A stretch of DNA of 64,000 nt, from assembly GCA_032207245.1 (NCBI GenBank), contig CM063502.1:137003498-137067497 (forward strand). The letters are read 5' to 3'. This document shows, one piece after another, positions 1-17,512 of this stretch. Each line of letters opens with the position of its first letter. The stretch's first letter is position 1. The position numbers and the translations under genes are program-made. The notes under the pieces were generated by a model, which saw only the letters and a program-made list of their open reading frames with translations, had not been told where the DNA came from and made no database searches. This DNA comes from Pardosa pseudoannulata. Lineage: Eukaryota > Arthropoda > Arachnida > Araneae > Lycosidae.

Positions 1-489
1 AACGAGACAGCTATAAGAAATTCTAATAAAACACTTTATATGAATATAGTACTAATTATATATGGTGTTTTAAAGTAATTCGTGATATTAGGAACTAATA
101 AAATATTTTATTTAAAGTTATTAAGTGAAATACTGAAGCCCAAACGGCTAACTTAAAGTGGTTTGAAAAAGGAAAAACAAATACATTGCTAAGTTAATTT
201 CATTCAATAATAATTGAAATAACAATTTGCAAAAAATATAAAAATATCAAAATTTTCTGCATTGTACTAAATTCTATATAAAATTATATATAAATGCATA
301 CCTATCAAATTACATATCAACAAATACATATAAAACGTTTAAAAGATTTAAATAGAGTTTATATAATCATTCAAAGTTGTGAATTTTTGAAAGTGCTTAC
401 AACTTTGTTAGCAGATTATATATTTACCCCTAAATATAATTTGTAATCCATTTTAAATGAATGAATATAAAGGCATTTCTAAATTTGTT
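1..489. other. AT-rich sequence, nothing recognised
   Basis: Only A/T-rich unique-looking sequence with short homopolymer runs is visible. A short open frame beginning near 461 runs into the duplicated block that follows. It has no recognisable domain and is probably chance. Confidence 0.5.
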
Positions 490-1075
490 TTGTAACCATA
501 GTAAAGCATTTCTAGTAAGAGGGTTTCCAGAAAATAAACTACTCCTAAAAAACTTAATGTTCATAATAAGACGCTTTTTAACGAAAAGACATAACACTTC
601 TCAAATCGAGCTCTTCATCAAAGCTCTTTATATAACCTATCTTGCTTTCTTTCTAGATACATACATAAAAGTAAAGAAATATTTAAAATGTGCAATAAGA
701 AAACAATTTACTGGTTTGCATAAATAATTCATAATTTGTATGTGACAGAAAACGAATATAAAAAAAATCTAAATTTCTGTTCTAACGCAGTTCTAGTAAT
801 ATAGATTCTATAATATTTACGACTCCACAAATAGTAATGTTTATAAAAAGTACTTTTCAACAAAGAAGTCATAACTGTTCATCTCAAATTGAGTTCTTCA
901 TCTAAGCCCTATATAACCTTTTTATAGTATCCTTTCTTTCGATAGATATTTAAGCTTTTTACAAATAAAATTGGTTTAGAGACTCTATCTGCATTCTCTG
1001 TAGATTTATAAAGAAAAGGGTTATTTAAAATGTACAACGAGAAAACAATTTCTTGATATACATAAATAAATAACA
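490..1075. repeat. Diverged local tandem duplication, two copies
   Basis: Two consecutive blocks, about 490-730 and 770-1075, share the same series of words in the same order. TTCTAGTAA is followed by AATGTTCATAATAAG versus AATGTTTATAAAAAG, then TCTCAAAT(C/T)GAG(C/T)TCTTCATC, then ATTTAAAATGT and AACAATTT. The spacing between matched words grows from about 280 to 340 bases because of indels in the second copy. An 88-codon frame crosses the first copy, but the second copy does not keep it open, so selection for protein is unlikely. The blocks look like an old duplication of non-coding DNA. Confidence 0.7.
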
Positions 1076-1851
1076 GGAAAAGCATTGAATTCGTTAAAAG
1101 AAAATGGAAACTTAATTGAGCTGAAGGGATAATAACAACTATGAATAAATACATAAATTCTTAAACTACATGATTACAAATTCCTTTTGCTCTTTCATCG
1201 GTTCTTTTCGGAAAAATAAAATGTTAAAATTGTCTAGACAGGTAAAATAGAATTTAGAGTTTACATATTTATTAATTTGATTTTCAAAGTTTGAGTAACA
1301 TTTTTATAAAATGATATATCCGTATATACCTATATTTTACATTTCTTTTGTTCAATAGATTCCTCCGATGATTAAATATTCATATATTTAAAATCTAATT
1401 ATTCATTTATTATTAACCGTAACATTCTTTTCAAATGATCGCTTTACTTGCGGCTGCAGATTTAACACTTGGAACTGTATTATGTTAAACATATCTCTAT
1501 TAATATTCCGATGTTAATCAGAACTTTATCAAAAAATCCAATATTAGAGGCTGCATTTTAAGTTTTTTCATTAAAATGCAATAAAAGTTCGTTGTTAGAA
1601 TTATATTTCACATATCTATGCATGCAATATAAAGATATAATTCACATTAAATATTTAATAAGACTGAGATATAAAATATATGTCTTTAATAATTTATACA
1701 TGATAAAAATCCCTAAAAGACTACATTATATCTATTTGCCCACATACTCTCTCTGTAAGTGTAGTAACAATAGAAAACAATTCTAAAAGTATTTTAATAA
1801 CTTTAAATAATATTGCGTTTCAAATATACCCCTGAGTTATCAATTTTAATG

Positions 1852-1852
<1 letters not shown>
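1076..1852. other. AT-rich sequence, nothing recognised
   Basis: No gene, RNA or repeat could be supported here. Short open frames lack coding character. Confidence 0.5.
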
Positions 1853-2312
<460 letters not shown>

Positions 2313-2473
2313 GCTGCAAGTGAAGCACGTCTACAAATAAAACTATAAAATATGATATTTTTATTCTTATATTTTCAATATTTGCATTTATTTCATCAAA
2401 AAATTTTAAGTAATTTTCATTAAAAGATAATATGAACAATATTATATTATATTAAATTAAAAATATATAAATA

Positions 2474-2491
2474 TGTGTGTGTGTGTGTGTG
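2474..2491. repeat. (TG)n microsatellite
   Basis: An uninterrupted run of nine TG units lies 160 bases after the large TA array. Confidence 0.9.
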
Positions 2492-2599
2492 ACGCAATAT
2501 TTTACTTTTTTCTGTTGTAAAAATCAAGCAAAACCTCAGTTAAGGTAACTATATTCAATTGTAGGAATTGTGAATGCGTAATTTGATAACATTAATAAT

Positions 2600-2900
2600 T
2601 AAATAATCTTTAAAAACGACGCACTCTAAAGTACCCTACGACAAGTAGAGATATATACGTGAATTCAACTGGCAAATTCCAGCTAGTTCATAATGACCGT
2701 TTTTGTCTTTTTATTTTAAACAACTTAGTTAACCCAGCTGTTGAGGGCCTGCTACTTAAAACTTCATGTTAGTTGACCCCTCAGTTTGTCCTGTAGCTAT
2801 AATGAAGTGGGAACCCGTCCTCCAACGTTCTGTTAATAAACGTCTTTAACTAAAACGTCATTTTTATGGGCCATGACTGAAACCACCCATCTTGAAGTCC
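2600..2900. other. Moderately GC-richer unclassified segment
   Basis: This stretch is visibly richer in G and C than its surroundings and ends at the next TA array. Words such as GTTGAGGGCCTGCTAC and GAAGTGGGAACCCGTCC suggest an old inserted element. No terminal repeats, reading frame or family could be recognised. AACGTC-type words flank the TA array (near 2838-2860 and at 3043-3052), so the array may have expanded inside this element. Confidence 0.3.
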
Positions 2901-3045
<145 letters not shown>

Positions 3046-3405
3046 CGACGTTTTTTGATGCATGACTTGCTGAAACCTACAATAAAGAAAGTGCTGAAAT
3101 AAAACAAAAGGTTATAAAGTTATACAGTCAAATATAATAAAAGCTCAAAATCTCACTGGAGATTTCATGAAGACTTTTATGACAGGAAAATTATGAAGTA
3201 TAATGAATTTCCTGGGATTAAAAAGGGTATAGACGTTTTCACTTTGAATTACACACAGAGCTAGTAATCCGAATAATTAATTCTAAATCCTAGGTAGAAC
3301 GATGGTAGATGTTACACAAGTCCAGAGAGGACAACAAAAATTATGCCTGGGAAGAAATACCCAAAGTATGCATTTCATACTACTAAATAGTTGTATGTAT
3401 ATCAA

Positions 3406-3567
3406 GTTTCGTTTGGTGTGCTACAGTCTACGTTTTTGCTACACAAGGGAAAACTGGATAAACTACTGCTTAAAGCTGATTCCGAAAGGATACAAACAAT
3501 CATGGCAGCTGGGTGACTCAAATCATCGGACTTCAGTACAGAAAATCATTATTTATGACTCGGCTAG
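3406..3567 (-). mobile_element. SINE-1 copy (tRNA-derived), degenerate
   Basis: This is one of seven copies in the window of a ~150-170 bp interspersed repeat, here named SINE-1. On the minus strand the order is a tRNA-like head, then a body containing GCTTTAAGCAGTA, then a block ending TAGACTGTAGCAC and a short CAAAC tail. The copy shares body words with those at 12.8, 34.0, 45.3 and 52.2 kb. The head is decayed: the Pol III B box is only GATTTGAGTCA. It carries no coding potential. The 89-codon frame on the plus strand that crosses it is a by-product. Confidence 0.8.
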
Positions 3568-5276
3568 TTGAATATCATAAGAAAAGGGAGATGAGAGGGC
3601 TTTTTCTTTTTTGCAAATGCCATTATTTTCAAAAAATAATTATTTAAAGTAACAGATACTTATCTCTACAAATACTTGTGTCTCTGTATTAATTTCTCTA
3701 TTTTAGAAACTAATATTTTCTAAATTCAGTGCAGAACAAATTACTTCTAATTGTTAAAATCAATAATATTTTTCATTTTGCTGGTCTAATTGATTCCATT
3801 AACTGATTAATAAATAGAGATTCCTCAAATTATGAAAATATTATAAGGATATAACTAATAATAATATGAATATATTAAGGCTCTAAACTGATTTAGATTA
3901 CAGTTATATAAAAATAGGAATTAAATTATAAAAAATGACATGGAGAGTTATAGCCCCTTAAATGCCTATCAAAGGTGAAGTTTAAAGTTGAAGAAATAAA
4001 ATAAAAGATGTCGTAAAGGGATGATCATGGGAAGTTGTGAACACCATTATAGTTCAAACATCATTTAATTTCAGGCAACACTTCTAAAGATTATCTTACA
4101 GAAACCAAGTAAAACAAAAGTAAATGTATAAAACCTTGCGATGTTAGAATTCTAATAAAGTACAGAAAAATATACATCAAAATTTAAATCGTATTTAAAA
4201 GTCTTAAATATTCGAAAAGTTGCTATGCCATTGATAAGAGCTAAAGTTTCTTGTATTTTCATTATTTTTCATTGCAGAAACTGAATTAATACTCTATTGT
4301 AAGGAAAAGTTAGAAAATACTTGTTCTAAGGTCAATTTACTGAAACAATTTATACGATTTTGCATGGTTTTTTATTTTAATATAATTTTTAATCTCCATA
4401 AAAATACAAATATTGCATTTCGGTTTACAGTTTGAATTGACTTTTCGTCAACCTACCTCACATTGTAGAAAAATTATAATAATAATCTGATTTATCCTCC
4501 TGGGATTGGTATTTTATTGCTACATTTCAATGGAGAGATAAATTTAAACTTAATAACATATAATATTAATATATTGTCGACAAAATCTGAAATCTTGGAA
4601 AATCGGCAGAATAATCTACCTGTTACAATTTGAGCCCATGTTAAAATTATTTAATGTTTATTTTTTTTTTTCAAAAACTGTTTAAAATTTTAAATGCTTC
4701 TCCTTAAAGCTTAAAAGCACAATAAACGTGTATGTACAGTATTTTTTTGTTATTTCATCAGTCATGAAATCCATTCAAAAAATAAAGCTGAAACTAAAGA
4801 GAAAATAACGAAAAGAATGTATGCAGAAACTAAAGAAAAATTTCATTAACACAAGAACTCCCTGAGCCTTTCTTGTTGCCATGGACTATTCTGATCAGCA
4901 TATAGTTAGTTAGTTAATGATAGAAAGGGGAAGTGAGTGGAAGCGAGAGAGAGTCTGTGTGTGTAAATAAGTATAAATATACATACACAGAAAGATAGAT
5001 CTTACTACATTTAATAGTACAGTATGCATATCCTGTAGTAGAAATGAATTAAGTAGACATTTAATAAGAAAAATATGTTACCACCAATAAGTATAATTTC
5101 TTTCTATTATATATTTAACAAACAATTATTAAATATTAATAGATAAAATATTTTGTCGAATTTTTCAGATACATGCCACTTGAAAGCATTAAATATCCAC
5201 GAAAATATATTTTTGTTAAATTCTTCTAGACTTCCTTATATTTCTCTCCCATATACCATCCTACGTCATCTCTAAG
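3568..5276. other. AT-rich sequence, nothing recognised
   Basis: No supported feature. Short A and T runs and a GT-rich stretch near 4953-4965 are the only low-complexity marks. Confidence 0.5.
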
Positions 5277-5345
5277 TATAAAAGGGATAAGAAGGATAAA
5301 CGAAAAGTGGAAGCTGGAGCAACGTCTCTTGCTCCAATTAACTGC
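5277..5345 (+). promoter_or_regulatory. TATA-like motif followed by a small hairpin (weak)
   Basis: TATAAAAGGG at 5277-5286 matches a strong TATA box. About 30 bases downstream comes an 8-bp perfect inverted repeat, TGGAGCAA and TTGCTCCA, separated by six bases (5314-5335). The local sequence is richer in G and C than its flanks. No transcript, start element or gene is visible downstream, so this may be a chance motif or a fragment of an old element. Confidence 0.2.
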
Positions 5346-5845
5346 GGATAGAAGAATGTCTTACAGTAAATAGTCTTAACGCATACTATTATCAGCAAAG
5401 ATTAAGAGACTCAAGGGGATATAGTGTGATTTAGCTTACCTTCCTACTTTAAGAAGACAATATTCTCAAACGAAGCACGATACAATGTCTATAAATTGCT
5501 TAAGTTTTGGCAGCCTTTCAAATTTATGCCAAAGTCTTGAGATCATTATAGCAATATATTAGGTGTGATGGGTTTTATTTTAATTGAGAAATGCTTCTAA
5601 AAAGCAGTTCATCTTATTTCGGCATATTTTTAATCATAAATAGAAAATGATGAAAATTTAATATTATAACCCACAATGCTATTTTAAAATAAAACAATAT
5701 TTTAAAATCAAAAGTATATAAAATCAATATCTTATCTGATTGTAAAAGTAAATCGTAAATGGAAACTAGGTATTTTACTATATAATGCCCAGTAAATTTA
5801 TTTCCAATTCAAAGCAGGTATATTCTTTTATAAGGATCCATAATT

Positions 5846-5848
5846 TAT

Positions 5849-5892
<44 letters not shown>

Positions 5893-5980
5893 TGTATGTA
5901 TATAATGTTTATTATTTATGCATATATTTATACATACATATGTATATGTACACAAACACACAAACACACATATATACAAA
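5846..5980. repeat. Short (TA)n array with degenerate TATG/CAAACA tail
   Basis: About 43 bases of TA repeat are followed by mixed TATG, TACATA and ACACAAACAC words up to about 5980. The 86-codon frame through it is low-complexity and not a gene. Confidence 0.9.
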
Positions 5981-7769
<1,789 letters not shown>

Positions 7770-7924
7770 AATAAATAATAGGGAATTAAAAAATTAAAAC
7801 AGCCAGTTTTGATTGAGGAATCACTTAATTTAATCAATCAAGAAAATTGTTTTTTCACAATTATTGAAAATCAGTCGAATACTTGTGTGCATCTTAAAAA
7901 AAAAACCAAAAGTTAGGCACCAAA

Positions 7925-8433
<509 letters not shown>

Positions 8434-8760
8434 ATCCTACGTAAAATTAGCCCCTATTATTTTGTTTACCCGGGTGTGCTGAGCAAAAAGAGCTACTAAT
8501 TAATCTATAGTCGTGAATCCATAATAAATGTCCAGCATTCTGGATATTCACATTTATTCCAGATCTACTAAAAGCATCGGTCAACAGATAGTCATTACAG
8601 AGCAACGGCTCTGCATAGAATGACCTAATTATACACAAGCTGCCCCAGAGGGAGTGAATCACGTGATTTTGTTCCCAAAATACTAGAAACAATTCAACAA
8701 TTTGGGAGAGGCAAGAATTAACCTCGATTATTTAAGCTAGCTAGAAATCTACATAGGCAA
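8434..8760. other. GC-richer unclassified segment next to the TA array
   Basis: This block is richer in GC than its surroundings. An 81-codon minus-strand frame spans 8447-8692, and the plus strand also stays open over part of it. Neither translation shows a domain I recognise. Abrupt composition change at the array suggests an inserted element fragment, but no terminal repeats were found. Confidence 0.3.
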
Positions 8761-9913
8761 CAATTTAATAATTACAGAAGCAATACCATTTTAAAGGGCA
8801 GCTGAAAAATGTAGCCTGTGGACAAGAAATTAGCAATCTTAAGAGAAAGGTTAAACGAATCTAAATCGGAGACAATTCCTTTGTCTGACCTTTTAAGGCC
8901 ATGAAAAACTAGGTATTAAAAAAGAGAAACTGTAAAAGGAGTGTTTTTTACCTGTTTTTGGATAGTTTTTGATATATTACATATATTACACTTTTTCTCG
9001 TATAATTATATAATAGGAAAAACATCAACAGTTACTCAATTTTAGTACTGTACGTGGATCATATGTATGATGCATTATTGTTACACTGGAAACACAGTAT
9101 TACTAACAGAGTTTGATGTCGTAAATATAGTAGTGCGTAACGTAACGCTCCCCATCAATGTCCGGTAGGTCATATCACACCGAACCATTCATGTACAGGC
9201 TTATATACTCAAATTCAATGATGTCAGTTGAGTGAAATTTGCATAGTTCAGCATTAGTGAGGGGAATATGTGCCAAATCCATATGTGCTGGTAGTCTCTG
9301 TAAAGTGCAATTTCAGGTTTTCAGATATCTTTTATTTCAAAATAATGTTAGTCTAAATTAGAAAAAAATTTTGAAACTTTGAAATTTGTTTTACTAGTAT
9401 TATCTATAAATATTTGTACCCTGAATATAAAATGCAAACTTTAAATAAGATGCAATAATCTTAATAATTTAAATGAAAGCTAAAATACTATTATTCGCTT
9501 TCAGTGAAGTGAATTCTCCTCTAACATAACGTAAGTATTAAAACAAAGTGGAATATTCTTTCATTTAAAATACATACCTTGTACCATTGAAATGATCTGA
9601 TTAATAAGATTCTTTTTCATAATCAAAAAATCATATAATTATCATTGTTTTAAGCAAATTAATCCTTTTGTCAAATTTAACATTTATAAATATAATTTCT
9701 TTTTTACTTAGTTGCTACAACTATTTTGAGACATAGAATCATATTTCATACTGATGTATGAAAATATCGTTTAGTTTATTAAAAAAATTTCAAGAATTAA
9801 AATACATGGTAGTAAGAGGAAAGTCGGTTGTCATATTCAAGTTTGTAATAAAAACGTACTATTATATATTTTCCCCTTAATTTTGTTGTACTGTTTTTTA
9901 AATGTCCAGTACA
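8761..9913. other. AT-rich sequence, nothing firm
   Basis: No supported gene or repeat. A moderately GC-rich patch at 9120-9310 contains an octamer ATTTGCAT at 9237-9244, with no associated transcript signal. Confidence 0.4.
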
Positions 9914-9919
9914 TGTGTG

Positions 9920-9965
<46 letters not shown>

Positions 9966-10380
9966 CAGAGAGAGAGAGAGAAAGGAGAAAAGAGGAAGAG
10001 GGAGAAAGAGAGAGACATTGAGGAGGAGGTAGAGAGAAAGGGAGAGAGAAATTGAAAATTTCCATCATTAAAATAAAAGGATTAATTTTAAATACTGTAT
10101 TCTGGACATAAAAAGAGTAAAACTTCATAAAGTATACTTGTAATATACATATGTGTGTGTATTAATATACATATACACATAAATTTATATAGAGACATAT
10201 ATATATAGAGAGAGAGAGAAGGGAGAAAAAAAAGGAAGAGTGAGGAAGAGAGAGAAAGACAGAGAGAAGGAGAAAGAAAAAAAAGGGACAGAGAAATTGA
10301 AAATTTCCCTCATTAAAATAAAATGATTAATTTTAAATAGAGTATGCTGGACATAAAAAGAGTAAAATTTCATAAAGATA
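9914..10380. repeat. Tandem duplication of a TA/GA-rich ~240 bp unit
   Basis: Copy 1 (9914-10134) and copy 2 (10154-10379) each consist of GTGTGTATTAATATA, then a TA tract, then a purine-rich GA/GGA tract, then a unique part with GAAATTGAAAATTTCC, GATTAATTTTAAATA and GGACATAAAAAGAGTAAAA. Matched words lie 240-245 bases apart. In copy 1 the TA tract has expanded to about 40 bases, while copy 2 has a degenerate one. Minus-strand frames give Ser/Leu/Phe-rich low-complexity translations of the GA tract and are not genes. Confidence 0.85.
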
Positions 10381-11261
10381 ATAAAGTTATACATTTAGCG
10401 GATATGGCGGGAGGCGAAAAACCTTTGTTTCAGTTCTTAGACTACAAGAACGTATTCAGAGGTCTAAGAATATTTATTATTTTAAGTTAACTAAATTAAT
10501 CGTTCATTAAATAAGTCTCATCATAAAGTTAGGAAAAGTATGTAACGTAATAATTATTCAATATTCTGCAGCGTATTTTAAGAGACGTTTATCTTATCAC
10601 TGTTTAGAAAATAGTTTTCTAGGGTAAAGTGTTTAAACAGAATTTGTTCAATAGAATGACATCATTTACAAAATATTAAGTCTTATTATATTAGTTTTAA
10701 AAGTTTTTTTAGTCTAATTTTGTTGTTGCCAAAGCTTCAATGACTTCTTTCTCAATCTTAAAACAACTTAATTGTTCCTCACATTACAGGCACATTTCCA
10801 TCCCCATTAATTTTTAATTACTTTTTAATAATAGGTTTAGCTAATAAAGCACAAAATAACAAATTAATGTTTTACAACGAAGAAACTTTGTGCTCTCGCG
10901 ATAAACTAGTTTTTATAAATTAATGAAATCTGCTTTAAAATTTTTACTATAAGTAATTTCTCATTAATTTTGAATTTGTGCGACTTATATTAATAAAATC
11001 TTACTCAAACAGAATAATTATTCCTTCTAAAATCGAGTAGTATTTTTTAAATTTTCAATTTTTTATACAGATATAATTAAAATTACATCTACCTACTTAT
11101 TTGGGATCTAAATTAAAGGCAAAAGCAATCTTTTGAAACTTAAAGCTAGAAAAACACAAACTTCGATAAATTGTAAAATTGCTGAAAGGCAATACACGCT
11201 TTATAGCTGAGAATTACTCTTTCTATATTTACAGCATAACGACCGAATTATATTAATTCAT
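10381..11261. other. AT-rich sequence, nothing recognised
   Basis: No supported feature. Confidence 0.5.
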
Positions 11262-11860
11262 TATGAAGAAAAAGAAAATTGAATTCCTCCTATTTTGGGT
11301 AAATGTCTATGAATACTAAATCTTGTTAAGTAAGTTATACTATGAGTTTTTAATTTGTGTATGTCTTTTTAACACGTTCTCTTTCACTAAATCGCTGATA
11401 GTCACAATCTCAGCATTTCGTTGTTACTGTGCCAGTCAAAATCGTTTACCGGCTATCTTATGGTGTACTCTTTATTATAGTAATCCGGTCATCCTAAGAC
11501 CTCTTCCTGTGTCAACGAATGTGTTAATGCATTATTATTTTTTTTTTTTGTTGTTGAAATGGAAGAAAATAGAATTCTTCCTATTTTGGGTAAACGTCTA
11601 TGAATACTAAATCTTGTTACTATGAAAAAATCATTCATTTCGGAAGTTTTTAAATTTGTGTATGTCTGTTTCACAAATTGTCTCTCCTTAAATCGCTATT
11701 ATGTCACAATCTCACTACTTCGTTATTACTGTGGCGGTTAAAGTTGTTGGTCGACTATCTTATGGAGTGTTCTTTTTAGTAATCCGGTCATCTAAGACCT
11801 TTTACTGTGGCAGCGAATATGTTAACTTATTATTGTGATTTTTTTTAAATGAAGATAATT
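11262..11860. repeat. Tandem duplication, ~291 bp unit, two copies
   Basis: Copy 1 (about 11262-11545) and copy 2 (about 11553-11860) share long collinear stretches. These include CTATTTTGGGTAAA, CTATGAATACTAAATCTTG, TTTGTGTATGTCT, TCACAATCTCA, GGCTATCTTATGG versus GACTATCTTATGG, and GTAATCCGGTCATC. CTATTTTGGGT recurs at 11290 and 11581, a period of 291. Short open frames overlap it on both strands, but the indels between copies are not multiples of three, which argues against coding. This is among the better preserved duplications in the window. Confidence 0.88.
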
Positions 11861-12811
11861 ATTAACAAGCAAAATAGTACAACAGTTAATCTAATATTAG
11901 TTGCATATAAGAATTTAAAACTATGAAATTAGACCTGCAAATTAGGGGGAAATAATTGTTTTAATTGATTATTATTTTTTATAATTTTTTAAATAGGAAA
12001 AGTTTTCCTTACATTTTATATAGGCGTTACTTACAGATGACCAACGCGCAGGAGTTCCTAAAAAGCTGAAATGAATTCTGAACACGATTAAGGCTTAGAT
12101 ATAAGTATATGTGTGTTCTCGCAATATCAAATTGTAGGGAAATGTACTTCTTGCTTGTGTGGGTTCTCAACAATATCAATTAATTATCAACAGTATAATT
12201 ATGTAATTGATCGTTTAAATAATGATATAGTCAACCTGTCTCATTCAAAAATCCTAATTATGATTTATTTCATATTTTTGTCTAGGAAGAAGTTTTGGAA
12301 TCTGATCAATTTATTGCTGTACATCAAAGCACATAAAACCTCTATTTTGACTCCGATTAGATTCTTAAATTCGTTTTCACAAAGGGAATAACATTCTATA
12401 ATTTAAAATTAGGCATAGGTAGGGTGTTCGATGGAATGGTTATAATGGGATTCTACCTTTTGTGCTTTTTGGGCATCGCTAGAAGTACATGGTTTTATTT
12501 GCACTTTTGCTTCATGAATAATTCAAAGAAAATATATATTCTAGCCCTAAACGTTATGACTGACTGTCTGACTCATAGACCAAATTATTAGAGTAAATAA
12601 TAGGGAAGTAAAAGAATGTGGTACGCAAGGATAACTATACAAAGCTACTCAGAGCACAGAAATCAACTACTGAACTCCCTCGGAAATCCCTCTTTAAAAG
12701 CATGGTTTGTTTGAAGAGCTTAGATTACTCATTTCGACTGCCTACAGAGCTTTTAAGGATTTGTTAATGTCCGCCGTAATATATACGAAGAATTTCTCTA
12801 CTCCCTCCGGA
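11861..12811. other. AT-rich sequence, nothing recognised
   Basis: A 92-codon frame at about 12113-12391 has ordinary AT-rich composition (Ile, Asn, Lys, Leu) and no visible domain. It is treated as chance. Confidence 0.45.
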
Positions 12812-12978
12812 CAATGGCCAAATGGTAAGATGGTTTTTTGGTACCAGACTCCGCTTGTACAAATCCCGCCGTTGGCATGGACATTCGTAGTCAATTGGAA
12901 TCGGCTTTAAGCATTGGGTCCTGGTCTTATTAGTCCCCATGTAGCAAAACAGTAAACCGTAGCACTTCAAACCTACCC
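12812..12978 (+). mobile_element. SINE-1 copy with readable tRNA-like head
   Basis: This plus-strand copy shows the whole plan of the family. An A-box-like TGGCCAAATGG at 12815-12825 is followed about 30 bases later by a B-box-like TGTACAAATCCC (12856-12867). The body follows with GGCATGGACATTCGTAG and GAATCGGCTTTAAGCA, then GTCCTGGTCTTATTAG, TGTAGCAAAACAGTA and CCGTAGCAC, and a CAAAC tail. The other copies match in the same order. Pol III transcription and LINE-driven insertion are the known mode for such elements. No target-site duplication was found by eye. Confidence 0.85.
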
Positions 12979-13220
12979 ATGCAAATCCGAAAAGTAATTC
13001 CTGAGAACTGCTGATTGCAGTATTTATATTTATATACAGGCAGATTATATATTCATATTTATATATGATTTTTATATACGTATATAATTGCATTTGAATA
13101 ATTTAATTCCAAACCGGCATTATATGCTATTCCTAAAAATTATCAGATTGAAGCATTAAAAATAGAAAACTTGTCGAAAAGTTGATATGCTATTTACCTA
13201 TAAGGATACTAATTTATAAG

Positions 13221-16274
<3,054 letters not shown>

Positions 16275-16445
16275 GGATTGCCTTAGTTTGGAGAGTTACA
16301 ATTACAACACGAAAGCTAAGAAGAATAGGACTTACAGTTTACAGACAAATTCACACTGCTGCGGACAACCATGCCAAAATCTAGATTCAATCTCGCAGAC
16401 TCCAGTTCCGTAGCCAGAACTATATTGGCTCAGTCCACATCCGGC
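16275..16445 (-). mobile_element. SINE-1 copy, degenerate, mimicking an exon
   Basis: Read on the plus strand, AACACGAAAGCTAA, CTTACAGTTTACAGAC, ACAACCATGCC and GATTCAATC appear in the same order and spacing as the body and head of the other minus-oriented SINE-1 copies, for example 34032-34190 and 52225-52395. The B-box remnant lies near 16385-16394 (GATTCAATCT on the plus strand). The minus strand happens to have an open 37-codon frame with five cysteines, preceded by a good acceptor and followed by GTAAG. The SINE match makes a true exon unlikely. Confidence 0.7.
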
Positions 16446-17439
16446 AAACTAGTTAAGAAGAGATAATTGTAATATTCATTTGTTTGTCATATTTCTTATC
16501 AAAAAGTGTATTCTAACAGTCAGAGATGACATTTCAGTTTTTAATTTGACGTTAAAAGAAAAGTGCTGTTTACAGTTGTTTCCATTCAGACATATATAAG
16601 TTGAAATAATCATATGGAAATGGCGATTACGATTAGGTATTGCCAGTATCAGCTTAAAACTTCATCTTTTTACATGACTATAAAAAAGCAATTATAAAAT
16701 TTCGACATTTAAATATTCACAAATTAATATATCAGTTGTATCTGAAAACTTATCAAGAATGAATTTAAAGCGTGACTAAATAGTGTATATTTGAAATAAG
16801 CTAAAACACTTTATAAAATACTGAAATAGTATTTTGAAATATTATATAATTCTTTTTAAAATAAATAAAGAACGTCTGAATGTTTAACATCTGCAGTTAA
16901 AAAGCATTAAGGGAAATCAATTCTTTAATGCTGCGTTTATGATAAACTTCCATGTATTACTTAGAAATAAATATTTTAGTTTATATAAACATATATATTA
17001 AAAAGTGGATAGTCTTATTTTCTTTGTATATAGATTATACAGAAATTACGAACTGAAAATATTAAAATTTTAGCTCTGAGATAAATAACTAAAATCATAT
17101 TAAATCAATTAAAGTATTAAAATTTTAACACGCTATACTATATTTTATACCCTGTTTAGGCATATAAGGTAAAATTATTCAAAAATGATAGTTTTTCTAT
17201 TCACTCTAATATTAAATCTTGTAATTATCCAATAAATTTGGTTTCGTATTAAGTATCATATACAGTGATACACAGTTGAAATGCGTGTGATACATTGTGG
17301 GTTGTTTTGGCCCTCACGTTATTTACGGTAGGGATTAATGAAACAGAAGATGTAACATTCGAGAGTAAGCATCTAAAGTATTAAAAAGCACATATCAAAA
17401 GGGTAATGCATAAAATGCCTATATAATGACTCTGAGTAG

Positions 17440-17440
<1 letters not shown>

Positions 17441-17508
<68 letters not shown>
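17441..17508. repeat. (TA)n microsatellite
   Basis: About 68 bases of pure TA repeat. Confidence 0.97.

Positions 17509-17512
<4 letters not shown>

Noticed and set aside
461..727. 88-codon open frame in the first duplicated block
   Set aside because: The second copy of the block does not keep the frame and no domain is recognisable.
9237..9244. Octamer ATTTGCAT as a possible snRNA or POU-site promoter
   Set aside because: A single 8-base match is expected by chance in AT-rich DNA, and no RNA gene follows.
9797..10394. Ser/Leu/Phe-rich minus-strand frames resembling secreted proteins
   Set aside because: They translate the GA-rich low-complexity tracts of a duplicated non-coding unit.
16336..16448. 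Minus-strand exon candidate of 37 codons with five cysteines, a good acceptor and a GTAAG donor
   Set aside because: The stretch aligns with the head and body of SINE-1 copies at 34.0 and 52.2 kb, so the frame and splice-like motifs come from the SINE.
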